Positions 6,306 through 13,330 of a stretch of 13,606 nt of DNA are shown here, piece after piece. The stretch lies in NCBI GenBank assembly GCA_936924635.1, contig CAKZHP010000029.1, forward strand, positions 1 to 13,606, in the 5' to 3' direction. The number at the start of each line of letters is the position of its first letter. The first letter of the stretch is position 1. The translations under genes and the position numbers were made by a program. Below the pieces are notes generated by a model that was given only the letters and a program-made list of their open reading frames with translations, was not told where the DNA came from and ran no database searches. Source of the DNA: an uncultured Propionibacteriaceae bacterium. Lineage in GTDB: Bacteria; Actinomycetota; Actinomycetes; Propionibacteriales; Propionibacteriaceae.

Positions 6306-8705
6306 ATGACCAGCCACGACCACGAGAACGACCCAGACGCGACGTCCCTGATGACGGATGAGGGGTCGGGGCGCGGACGCTACACCTGCCCGATGCACCC
6401 GGACGTCCCCCGCGACGTTCCCGGCCGGTGCCCCCGATGCGGCATGAACCTCGTCGCCGCCAGCGCCGACGACGCGGCCGGAGACGGCGACGCATCCCAT
6501 GAGCACCACCACGGTGCCAGCGCTCCTCAGCCCACGGACCACGGCGACGCAGCCACGCAGACTCCGCCGTCCGCCGGGAGTCCGGCCATAACCGCGGACG
6601 TGGAGTACACGTGCCCGATGCACCCCGAGATCCGGCGTGACGCACCTGGCTCGTGCCCGATCTGCGGGATGGCCCTCGAGCCCGTCACCGTGAGCCTCGA
6701 CGACGGCCCCAGCCCCGAGCTGCGCGACATGACGCGCCGGCTGTGGGTGGCGGCCCCGCTGTCCCTGGTCATCCTGGTCGTCGCGATGGCCCCGCACCTG
6801 CTCGCCGGCCCATCGATGCTCATGGAGGGGCGTACCTGGCAGTGGGTCCAGCTCGCCCTGTCCGTCCCCGCTGTGTGGTGGGCCGGCTGGCCCTTCTTCG
6901 TTCGGGGCGTCGCCTCGGTGCGGGCCCGCTCGCTCAACATGTTCACCCTGGTCGCCCTCGGCGTGTCCATGGCGTGGCTCTATAGCGTCGTCGCCGTCCT
7001 CGCGCCGGGCCTCTTCCCACCCACCCTGCGTCAGGTGGACGGCACCATCGGTGTGTACTTCGAGGCCGCCGCCGTCATCGTCGCCCTTGTCCTCGTCGGC
7101 CAGGTCCTCGAGCTGCGCGCCCGGGAGAAGACCTCCGGCGCCATCCGCGCCCTCCTCGAGCTGGCCCCCGCCACCGCGCGCCGGGTCGGCCCCGACGGCA
7201 CCGAGGTTGAGGTCGCCATCGACGAGCTCCATACCGGTGACCAGGTCCGTGTCCGCCCCGGCGAGAAGGTCCCCGTCGACGGAATCGTCGCCAGCGGAGC
7301 CGCCTTCGTCGACGAGTCCATGATCACCGGTGAGCCCGTCCCCGTCGAGAAGTCGACCGGCGAAGCTGTCGTCGGCGGGACGATCGCCCAGGGCGGCTCC
7401 CTCGTCATCGAGGCCACCGGCCTCGGGGCCGACTCCGTCCTGTCCCGCATCGTCGCCATGGTCGCCCAGGCCCAGCGCTCTCGCGCACCGATCCAGGGCC
7501 TCGCCGACCGCGTCGCCGCCTGGTTCGTTCCCGCCGTGATCCTCGTGGCCGTGGCCTCGTTCGTCGTCTGGCTGCTCGTCGGCCCCCAGCCGCGCCTGAC
7601 CTACGCGATCGTCGTCGCCGTATCCGTCCTGATCATCGCGTGCCCATGCGCCCTCGGCCTCGCCACCCCCATGTCGGTCATGGTCGGCGTCGGGCGTGGA
7701 GCCAGTGAGGGCGTCCTCGTGAAGAACGCCGCGGCCCTGGAACGCATGGAGAAGGTCGACACCGTTGTCGTCGACAAGACCGGCACCCTCACCCGAGGTC
7801 GCCCCTCCCTCACCACGACCCTCTCCCTGACCGGCATGGCCCCCGAGCGAGCCCTCGGGCTCGCTGCGGCCGCCGAGGCCGGGTCCGAGCACCCCCTCGC
7901 CCGCGCCATCGCCACGGCAGCGCCCACGCCCGCCCACCCCCTGCTCGTCACAGACTTCACCGCCCACCCCGGCGGCGGCGTCACAGCAAGCGTCGACGGA
8001 AACGCCGTGACCCTCGGTAGCCCGGCCTTCCTCGCCACCCGTGGCATCGACACTGTCGACATCACCAACCAGATCGAGCAGCTCCGCTCCACCGGAGCCA
8101 CCGTCGTGGCCTTCGCTGTCGACGGCATCACCGCAGCCCTGTTTGCCATCGAAGACGAGATCAAGGACACGACACCCCAGGCCATCACCCAGCTCCACGA
8201 CCAGGGCCTGCGCGTGGTCATGCTCACCGGCGACAATGCCACCACCGCCCGCGCCGTCGCCGCCCGCCTCGGCATCGACGAGGTCGAGGCCGACGTCCTG
8301 CCCGACCAGAAGCACGAGGTCGTCCGACGCCTCCAGGGCGCCGGCCACGTCGTCGCCATGGCCGGAGACGGCGTCAACGACGCACCCGCCCTCGCCGCCG
8401 CCGATGTCGGCATCGCCATGGGCACCGGCACCGACATCGCCATCGAGTCTGCCGGACTGACCCTGCTCGGCGGCGACCTCACCGGCATCGTCCGCGCCCG
8501 CCAGCTCTCCAGAGCCACCATGCGCAACATCCGCCAGAACCTCGTCTTCGCCTTCGTCTACAACGTCGTCGGCATCCCCCTCGCCGCCGGCATCCTCTAC
8601 CCCACCCTCGGCTGGCTCCTCTCTCCGATCATCGCCGCCGCCGCCATGGCCCTATCCTCCGTCAGCGTCATCACGAACGCACTGCGCCTCCGGAGGGTCC
8701 GCTGA
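6306..8705 (+). CDS. copA: Cu(I)-exporting P1B-type ATPase with two N-terminal heavy-metal-binding (YTCPMHP) domains
   Basis: Inner-membrane pump that exports Cu(I) (or Ag(I)) using ATP. It has 799 residues. The N-terminus carries two Cys-rich heavy-metal-binding modules, YTCPMHPDVPRDVPGRCPRCGMNL from ~26 and YTCPMHPEIRRDAPGSCPICGMAL from ~101, joined by a His-rich spacer (HEHHHG). It has no classical GMTCxxC HMA domain. P1B hallmarks follow: the actuator motif TGEP, the membrane metal site CPC at 446-448 (ACPCALGLATP), the phosphorylated Asp490 in DKTGTLT, SEHPLA in the nucleotide domain, TGDN, and the hinge GDGVNDAPAL at ~687. Two final helices follow, ending VSVITNALRL. All catalytic motifs are intact. 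AAGGAG at 6295-6300 gives a strong ribosome-binding site. A CsoR-like operator precedes it, suggesting separate copper induction from the lipoprotein genes. Confidence 0.95.
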   Translation: MTSHDHENDPDATSLMTDEGSGRGRYTCPMHPDVPRDVPGRCPRCGMNLVAASADDAAGDGDASHEHHHGASAPQPTDHGDAATQTPPSAGSPAITADVEYTCPMHPEIRRDAPGSCPICGMALEPVTVSLDDGPSPELRDMTRRLWVAAPLSLVILVVAMAPHLLAGPSMLMEGRTWQWVQLALSVPAVWWAGWPFFVRGVASVRARSLNMFTLVALGVSMAWLYSVVAVLAPGLFPPTLRQVDGTIGVYFEAAAVIVALVLVGQVLELRAREKTSGAIRALLELAPATARRVGPDGTEVEVAIDELHTGDQVRVRPGEKVPVDGIVASGAAFVDESMITGEPVPVEKSTGEAVVGGTIAQGGSLVIEATGLGADSVLSRIVAMVAQAQRSRAPIQGLADRVAAWFVPAVILVAVASFVVWLLVGPQPRLTYAIVVAVSVLIIACPCALGLATPMSVMVGVGRGASEGVLVKNAAALERMEKVDTVVVDKTGTLTRGRPSLTTTLSLTGMAPERALGLAAAAEAGSEHPLARAIATAAPTPAHPLLVTDFTAHPGGGVTASVDGNAVTLGSPAFLATRGIDTVDITNQIEQLRSTGATVVAFAVDGITAALFAIEDEIKDTTPQAITQLHDQGLRVVMLTGDNATTARAVAARLGIDEVEADVLPDQKHEVVRRLQGAGHVVAMAGDGVNDAPALAAADVGIAMGTGTDIAIESAGLTLLGGDLTGIVRARQLSRATMRNIRQNLVFAFVYNVVGIPLAAGILYPTLGWLLSPIIAAAAMALSSVSVITNALRLRRVR

Positions 8706-8821
8706 CGCCCCTCACCAGGCCGTCGAGCACAACGCAGGGGGTCACGCACCCGACTCAAGCCGCGCTACAACCAATGAAGTCCGGATCCCGTCCCCCCGCA
8801 ACTCAGCCCCGGGGCACGTTG

Positions 8822-8838
8822 CCCGCGCGAAGCGCGGG
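8822..8838 (+). terminator. Tight GC hairpin downstream of copA
   Basis: CCCGCGC (8822-8828), a GAA loop and GCGCGGG (8832-8838) make a 7-bp perfect stem with a stable tri-loop, 117 bp after the copA stop. It could terminate the copper transcripts or belong to the adjacent IS remnant. There is no T-run. Apart from this hairpin and the IS-like end, positions 8706-8946 hold nothing I can recognise. The short open frame there (8774-9064) shows no motif. Confidence 0.35.
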
Positions 8839-8946
8839 GCGGGATCTCGCCGCTCATCGCGAACAATCAGCGCGTCGGGATCGCACCCGTCACCGACTGA
8901 GCCACGAGACACAGGCGCATCCCGTGGGTCCTGCTGTCTCTCAGGT

Positions 8947-8990
8947 GGGGCCGAATCACACCGTCATTGCGGGGCCAATTCGGCTTGACA
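8947..8990 (-). mobile_element. Terminus of an IS21-like element
   Basis: Read on the minus strand the segment starts TGTCAAGCCGAATTGGCCCC and contains a second, related copy of the inner motif 24 bp further in (GAATTGGCCCC at complement 8971-8981, GATTCGGCCCC at complement 8947-8957). A TGT...ACA outer end with repeated subterminal motifs is typical of the IS21 family. No istA or istB is present, so this is a remnant or one end of a rearranged copy. The adjoining ATPase-TOPRIM gene becomes readable right at its outer edge (8991) and lacks its start, so this element probably caused the truncation. Confidence 0.5.
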
Positions 8991-8993
8991 TAG

Positions 8994-10412
8994 CCAATCG
9001 CCACGCCAAGCAACGCGGGCGACGCGGTTCTGGGCGTACGTCTGTGCTATCGGACACGATATGACCTCGATACGGACACCGGCGAGCACTGGGTCGATTA
9101 CCCGGCGCGCAGTGATCCCGCTGCCGGTGTGTTCAAGAGAGCGAGCCGGATCGAGCGTGAGTCTCTGCCTGTCCAGTTCGTTGACAGTGCGCCGGCTCTC
9201 CAACTGCGGGCAGAGGGAGTCCTTAGAGCACTCCTTGCTGATGCCGACCGTGGTGGCCTGGACAACGCCCTCACCGATCTGGATTCGGCCGTCCATGCTG
9301 CAACCGGGTCATTCTCCGAGACGGAGGTGGTCACCAGCGTTCTGGATAAGATCATTGATTCCGGACCGCAGACTCTCTTCGGTATCGATGACTCCGCCGA
9401 CATCAGTTTTCTGGCGGATGACGGTTCTATGGCTGCCCTCCTCAGAGCGCTTCAACCAGCGATCTCGATGGGTGCGGCCGGGGCCCTTCCCGTCCGTTCC
9501 CAGGGGTCGACTCTCGAGAGTGTGCTCTCGGCCGCGGAAGCCATCGCAGCCGCGCGAGATGCACAATCAGGCGTCGTCATCATCGGCGATGACTTCGGAG
9601 ATCGCCTTGACGCATCGTCATCTGAACACATGGCGCGGCTCATCCACGTAACTGCAGGGCAAGCGATCCTCACAACGCGCCGTCCTGAGGTAGTACGAGC
9701 ATTCGATCCCGGTGAGCTGGTTCGGCTCACAGTCAGCCACGGCGAGAGACGACAGCACCAGCTTTCTGCAGTCACGGACAAGACGGGCCGAGTCAACCGA
9801 AGGCTCATCCTGGAGCAGCTTCTCGCAGCGCTGAGCGCGAGAACCGTTGTCCTCCTGGAGGGGCCACTCGACGTCGAGGGGTACGGCGCGCTCGCGTCGC
9901 GGCTCTTCCGGAAGACGAACGAACCGCACCACAGCCTCCCCGCTAACGGCATCCGCCTGGTCGCCCCGCCAGGGTCAGACGGAGGAGTCACCCGGCTCCC
10001 AGCCATTGCAGAGATCGCCCTTGAACTTGGATTCCACGTCCGAGCGATCGTCGACAATGACAAGCCAGGACACGAAGATCCAGCAGTCGGAGTCCTTGCA
10101 GGGATGGTCGAACAACTCGTCGTGCTTCCCACTCGCACCGCCGTGGAGGCCGCGCTCACCCGCGGCGTACCCGGAGATCAGCTCCGAGAGACGGTCGAGA
10201 CCCTAGAAGACTTCGGTATGCCTGCCCTGCCACCCGATCTCGGCGACGACAACATCGCGGACCACCTCATCACGTCGAAAGTGATCAAGAAGCATGGGCT
10301 AGGGGCAGCCTGGGCTCACGCACTGACACGACAGCCGCCGATCGCGCGGTCCGCGATCGAAGCAGTCTGCGGCGATACGCTCGGACGCATCAACATCCCT
10401 GATCTGCCATGA
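8994..10412 (+). pseudogene. OLD-family ATPase-TOPRIM nuclease (GajA-like), 5' truncated
   Basis: In GajA/OLD proteins an ABC-type ATPase domain controls a TOPRIM nuclease that cleaves phage DNA. This sequence holds the second half of the ATPase and the whole TOPRIM domain. Numbering is from the GTG at 9129. A signature-like GSTLESVLSAAEAI is at ~120-135. Walker B is VVIIGDDFGD (Asp154/Asp155), and a sensor strand AILTTRRPEV follows. The TOPRIM acidic set is LLEGPLD (Glu244, Asp248) and the Asp-x-Asp of VDNDKPG (Asp309, Asp311). Walker A is absent. Convincing protein (LGVRLCYRTRYDL, then HWVDYPARSDPAA) continues in frame upstream of 9129, but 8994-9128 has no ATG, GTG or TTG start. The frame is closed by TAG at 8991, exactly at the IS21-like end. 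The GTG at 9129 also lacks a ribosome-binding site. ATPase activity should be lost; an isolated TOPRIM product is conceivable. ATGA couples it to the helicase. Confidence 0.75.
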
Positions 10413-12031
10413 CATTCACCCCGCAGAACCCGGAGCAGCAGCGAGTCGTTGCGACGCAGGCCGAACTCACTGTCGTGCTCGGCGGAGCGGGTGTCGGAAA
10501 GACGACCAGCGCGCTCGCCGCAGCTCACGCCCATCTCGAACGAGTAGCAGAAAGCGAACCCCACGATCGGGTCCTGTTCCTCTCGTTCTCTCGTTCGTCG
10601 GTGGCGCGCATCGCCTCCCGCGCAAATGAGATTCTCGGCCGACGAGGCTCCCAGGTGGACATCATGACGTTCCACTCGCTCGCGTTCTCCGTGGTCCGGA
10701 GATTCGGGAATCTGGTCGGACACGGCGACGCCGTCCTCGTCAGCCCCGCTCGCGAGAAGCTCGGGCTGGCCCAGCACGAGATCGGATACAGCAGGCTCAT
10801 CCCGCTCACACTCGAAGTCGCTCAGGCCGCACCTGCTGTCGCAGAACACCTTCGCAGCCGGTGGGGCCTCGTAATCGTCGACGAGTTTCAGGACACCGGC
10901 GATGCGCAGCAAGACCTCCTTCAGCTGATTGCCCGCGACAGTAGGCTGATACTGCTCGGCGACTCGAACCAGTGCATCTACACGTTCCTCGCCGAAGACG
11001 GCGTCAGAGTGGAGCGCATCGATGAAGCCTGCTCGGCCGCTGGGACAGAGAACACCATCCTGCTGCCAGAAACTTCCTTCCGAGACCCCTCCGGGATCAT
11101 CCCGGCCGTCGCCAACGCCATCAGGGGACGCCTGTTCGACTCAGAGGCCATCGCGGCCGCCATCCAGGACGAAAGACTGGTTATCCAAGACGGAATACCA
11201 CTCTCCGACGAGACCAGTCGCGTCGCACAGGTCGTAAGCGAGCTAGCCGCGGAAGATATGGGCGTGGCAGTATTCACGCACCATAACGACATGCTCGCGG
11301 CTCTCTCGGATGCACTTGAAGCCGACGGGATCGAACATGAATTTGCCGGTCTCAGTGACGCGCTCGCCGCCGCCCTCGACGCCCAGACTGCGATGGCGCG
11401 GTTCCACACCGGCGATAGCACCTGGGGAATTGTTCTCGAAGCGATAGCCGTGTTCCTGACGAGCGCGCAACGTGGGCAGAAGGCGCCCCCCATCGCGTAC
11501 CAGGTGATGAACGGTTCAGGCCCCACGACCTTGCAAGCTCGCCTGAGCGCACTTCGAGAGCGTCTCTCCGAGGCGGGGTCCATTCGGGAGGTAATCGAGG
11601 TAGCGGCGACGGCACACGACGCGCTCGGACTACCGCAGAAGTCGGGCGCCTGGCAGCAAGCAGCCACCCTGCTCTCGGTGATGTACGCGCGAGCGGCACG
11701 CACGAGCAGCGCCCGCGATGACCATCAGATGGTTGCAGCGATTTGTGCGGAAGCTCGTGAGTCGAGTTACGCGGCGCTCACGGACTCGGCGTTGATCCCG
11801 CGAGAGGTTCAACTAATGAACCTCTACCAGGCGAAGGGACGCGAGGCCGACGCAACCGTCGTGGTGTTGCGGGAGGGAGACTTCATGGGCTACGAATCAG
11901 AACCGTTCCCCACAACAAGTCGGCTCCTCTACGTGGTCTTCTCCAGAGCCAGACACAAGATCGTCGTGCTGCTCGTGGGAAACAGGTTCCACGCCGCCGT
12001 AGCGCCTCTCGCGGCTCTGGCCGCGAACTGA
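10409..12031 (+). CDS. UvrD/PcrA-like SF1 helicase (GajB-like)
   Basis: This 540-residue superfamily 1A helicase is the partner of the upstream ATPase-TOPRIM protein. Motifs are in order and intact: Q-like NPEQQRVV at the N-terminus and Walker A GGAGVGKTT (~24-32). Ia is FLSFSRSS, Ib TFHSLAF, II VDEFQDTGDAQ (~157-167) and III LLGDSNQCIYTF. A degenerate IV is ETSFRDP, V is LYQAKGREADATVVVL (~472-487) and VI is LLYVVFSRARHKIVVLL (~507-522). The protein is shorter than housekeeping UvrD or PcrA (~700 residues or more), consistent with the reduced 2B region of GajB-type helicases (~500 residues). In Gabija and class 2 OLD systems this helicase sits directly beside the OLD gene. Its ATG overlaps the TOPRIM stop in ATGA, and no separate ribosome-binding site is seen, so its translation may depend on ribosomes leaving the damaged upstream frame. 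No lesion is visible in this gene. Confidence 0.85.
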   Translation: MTFTPQNPEQQRVVATQAELTVVLGGAGVGKTTSALAAAHAHLERVAESEPHDRVLFLSFSRSSVARIASRANEILGRRGSQVDIMTFHSLAFSVVRRFGNLVGHGDAVLVSPAREKLGLAQHEIGYSRLIPLTLEVAQAAPAVAEHLRSRWGLVIVDEFQDTGDAQQDLLQLIARDSRLILLGDSNQCIYTFLAEDGVRVERIDEACSAAGTENTILLPETSFRDPSGIIPAVANAIRGRLFDSEAIAAAIQDERLVIQDGIPLSDETSRVAQVVSELAAEDMGVAVFTHHNDMLAALSDALEADGIEHEFAGLSDALAAALDAQTAMARFHTGDSTWGIVLEAIAVFLTSAQRGQKAPPIAYQVMNGSGPTTLQARLSALRERLSEAGSIREVIEVAATAHDALGLPQKSGAWQQAATLLSVMYARAARTSSARDDHQMVAAICAEARESSYAALTDSALIPREVQLMNLYQAKGREADATVVVLREGDFMGYESEPFPTTSRLLYVVFSRARHKIVVLLVGNRFHAAVAPLAALAAN

Positions 12032-12045
12032 GCTTGCCTACGAGG

Positions 12046-12061
12046 GGACCAGAAGGGGTCC
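12046..12061 (+). terminator. Small hairpin just after the helicase
   Basis: GGACC (12046-12050) and GGTCC (12057-12061) form a 5-bp stem with a 6-nt loop, followed by AAAAT. It lies 14 nt after the helicase stop. Weak on its own, but well placed to end the defence transcript. Confidence 0.25.
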
Positions 12062-12064
12062 AAA

Positions 12065-12104
12065 ATCATGCAATCCATGCATCCCGTGACGTGTTCTGCA
12101 TGAT
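12065..12104 (+). repeat. 8-bp inverted repeat downstream of the defence genes
   Basis: ATCATGCA (12065-12072) and TGCATGAT (12097-12104) are perfect inverted copies with 24 nt between, and another ATGCAT lies inside. A longer-range pair, CCAAAATC (12060-12067) and GATTTTGG (12143-12150), overlaps it. It may be a terminator stem, an IS end or a protein-binding site. Apart from these repeats, 12032-12222 shows no gene, and its later part probably belongs to the upstream end of the IS1634-type fragment. Confidence 0.35.
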
Positions 12105-12222
12105 CTGACGCCCTGAATCACCTGACTCGTGCCAATCCTGCGGATTTTGGTGACGGGTTCGATGTTGTTGCTGGTCAGGGCGTTGCTGTGGAGTGAGGTG
12201 ACGTACCCCGCTGCTGGGTAGG

Positions 12223-12573
12223 GTGGCGGGCGTGGTCTTCATCTGTCGTTCTGCCGGCCGTGCGGGGGCGACGAAGGTTCAGCTCGCGGAGCGGCGAGCC
12301 GGGCGCAATGTGATCGTGGAGCACATCGGGACTGCGCACGACGATGCCGAGCTCGCGGTGCTGATGAAGGCCGCCCAGGAACGGCTGTACCCGGGCCAGG
12401 ACACTCTCGATCTGGGGTTGGCGGACGTTCTCGGTGCACCGGCACGGGCAGCAGGAGTGATCACGAGCAAGCGTTCGGCGTTGCTGTGGGAGGTGCTGAC
12501 CAGCGCGTATGCGCGCCTGGGGTTCGAGGTGTTGGGTGATGAGGCGTTCAAGCAGCTCGTCCTGGCGCGGCTG
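12223..12573 (+). mobile_element. N-terminal fragment of an IS1634-type transposase
   Basis: The reading VVFICRSAGRAGATKVQLAE, then IVEHIGTAHDDAELAVLMKA and SALLWEVLTSAYARLGFEVL, is the typical N-terminal region of IS1634-family transposases. Those proteins are ~500 residues or more with a DDE core further downstream. Here similarity stops abruptly after FKQLVLARL at ~12573, with no DDE residues, so transposition is impossible. The probable native start is GTG 12232 (VFICRS), although GTG 12223 is in frame. The left end of the element probably lies within 12130-12222 but could not be fixed. Confidence 0.7.
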
Positions 12574-12675
12574 GAGGCCGACCATGTGGCGGCCTGGTCC
12601 AAGGGCGGCGACTCGACGTTGGCGAACTGCGAGATGCTGTGCGTCCCGCACAACCGTTCGAAGGGAAACAGATGA
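12223..12675 (+). pseudogene. Chimeric frame: IS1634-type transposase N-terminus fused to an HNH endonuclease tail
   Basis: A single 150-codon frame joins two unrelated pieces. Residues 1 to ~117 are the start of an IS1634-type transposase. Residues ~118-150 are the end of an HNH nuclease: EADHVAAWSKGG, then LANCEMLCVPHNRSKGNR, with the ββα-metal residues His121, Asn135 and His143/Asn144 all present. The join falls at LVLARL/EADH, around 12571-12576, and is in frame by chance. The upstream part of the HNH protein, including its first domain, is absent. The HNH stop is 23 bp before the TcmP remnant, so the nuclease and TcmP genes were probably neighbours before the IS arrived. Whether the fusion is expressed is unknown; an orphan ββα-metal motif without its fold is unlikely to cleave DNA. 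Confidence 0.65.
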
Positions 12676-12698
12676 GCCGGTGAAGGGCCTGAGGGTCG

Positions 12699-13168
12699 AT
12701 GGCTACGGGGACGGACGGCGGACTGTTAGAAACCCCTAAGCCGCAGTCGGTGTACAAGCACGGCATCCTTGAGCAGTACGTCATTCAGTGCGCCACGATG
12801 ACTGCGAGCTCGCTCACCCCCAAGCGCTCGGTGCTGGTGGACGGGTTCGCCGGCCGGGGCCGCTTTGACACCAAGGAACCTGGGTCGGCCGAGTACATGA
12901 TGCTCGCGGCGCAAAAGGCCAAGGCGACCATGGCGATGATCTGTTGCTCGTAGAGATGAATGCGGCGGACTACGCGTCACTGAACTCTGTGGCGGATGAG
13001 TACCGGCATCGGGGCATCCGCATCGACAGCTACAACGGCGACTGCGGAGACCACCTCGGGGACGCGCTCACTCTCGCCACTGGTGCCAGCCTCTTCGTCT
13101 TCCTCGATCCCTGTGGGGCCGTTCTTCCGATGGACAGCATTAAGGGGCTTCTCCAGAAGCGCGGGAGT
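12699..13168 (+). pseudogene. tcmP: Three-Cys-motif partner protein (TcmP) remnant, frameshifted and 3' truncated
   Basis: The start (LLETPKPQSVYKHGILEQYV) and the methyltransferase-like glycine loop VLVDGFAGRGRFDTKEPGS match the N-terminal pattern of TcmP proteins. The function of these is not settled; they pair with three-Cys-motif proteins and are often found in accessory regions. The frame ends at a stop at 12951-12953, but the next frame continues the same protein (DDLLLVEMNAADYASL, then SLFVFLDPCGAVLPMDSIKG). One missing base near 12927-12931 would restore KATHGDDLLLVEMN. After ~13168 (LLQKRG) similarity ends, whereas full-length TcmP continues well beyond, so the C-terminal part is gone. 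The ATG at 12699 has GAGGGTCG just upstream. The HNH remnant precedes it by 23 bp. The second frame from 12944 should not be read as a separate gene. Confidence 0.65.
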
Positions 13169-13330
13169 ACCGCCTGGAGCGCGCTGGGGTCGGCCGGGGC
13201 AACCCCGGGCTGGGCGGGAGCGGCGCGTGGGCCGGCATCCGGTCAGGGTTCTTGGCCCGGCGCCGGGAGCACCAGACCGCTGCCGCGGCCGGCGCCGCAG
13301 CAACTGCTGCCCCCGCCTCGCCACTGGCCT
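13169..13330 (+). other. Unassigned junction DNA between TcmP and desaturase fragments
   Basis: Very GC-rich, low-complexity sequence (Gly/Ala/Pro/Arg in all frames). Frames are open on both strands but none shows a recognisable motif. It separates two broken genes and may be scar DNA from an insertion or deletion. Confidence 0.4.

Noticed and set aside
6285..8348. A 687-codon open frame antisense to copA
   Set aside because: Gly/Asp/Glu-rich low-complexity product with no motif; it mirrors GC-rich codon bias in the real copA gene.
8985..8990. TTGACA as an outward promoter from the IS end
   Set aside because: No -10-like hexamer at 16-18 bp (AAGCAA region); kept only as a note on the IS end.
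8774..9064. A 96-codon frame between copA and the TOPRIM gene
   Set aside because: It crosses the IS21-like end, has no ribosome-binding site and no motif.
9061..9651. A + strand frame starting with ATG at 9061, possible start of the TOPRIM gene
   Set aside because: Its product is Ser/Arg-rich and motif-less, while the overlapping frame reads OLD-like protein throughout.
12065..12104. Inverted repeats considered as a CRISPR-like or attachment site
   Set aside because: Only one pair, no regular spacing, no tRNA nearby and no duplicated core seen.
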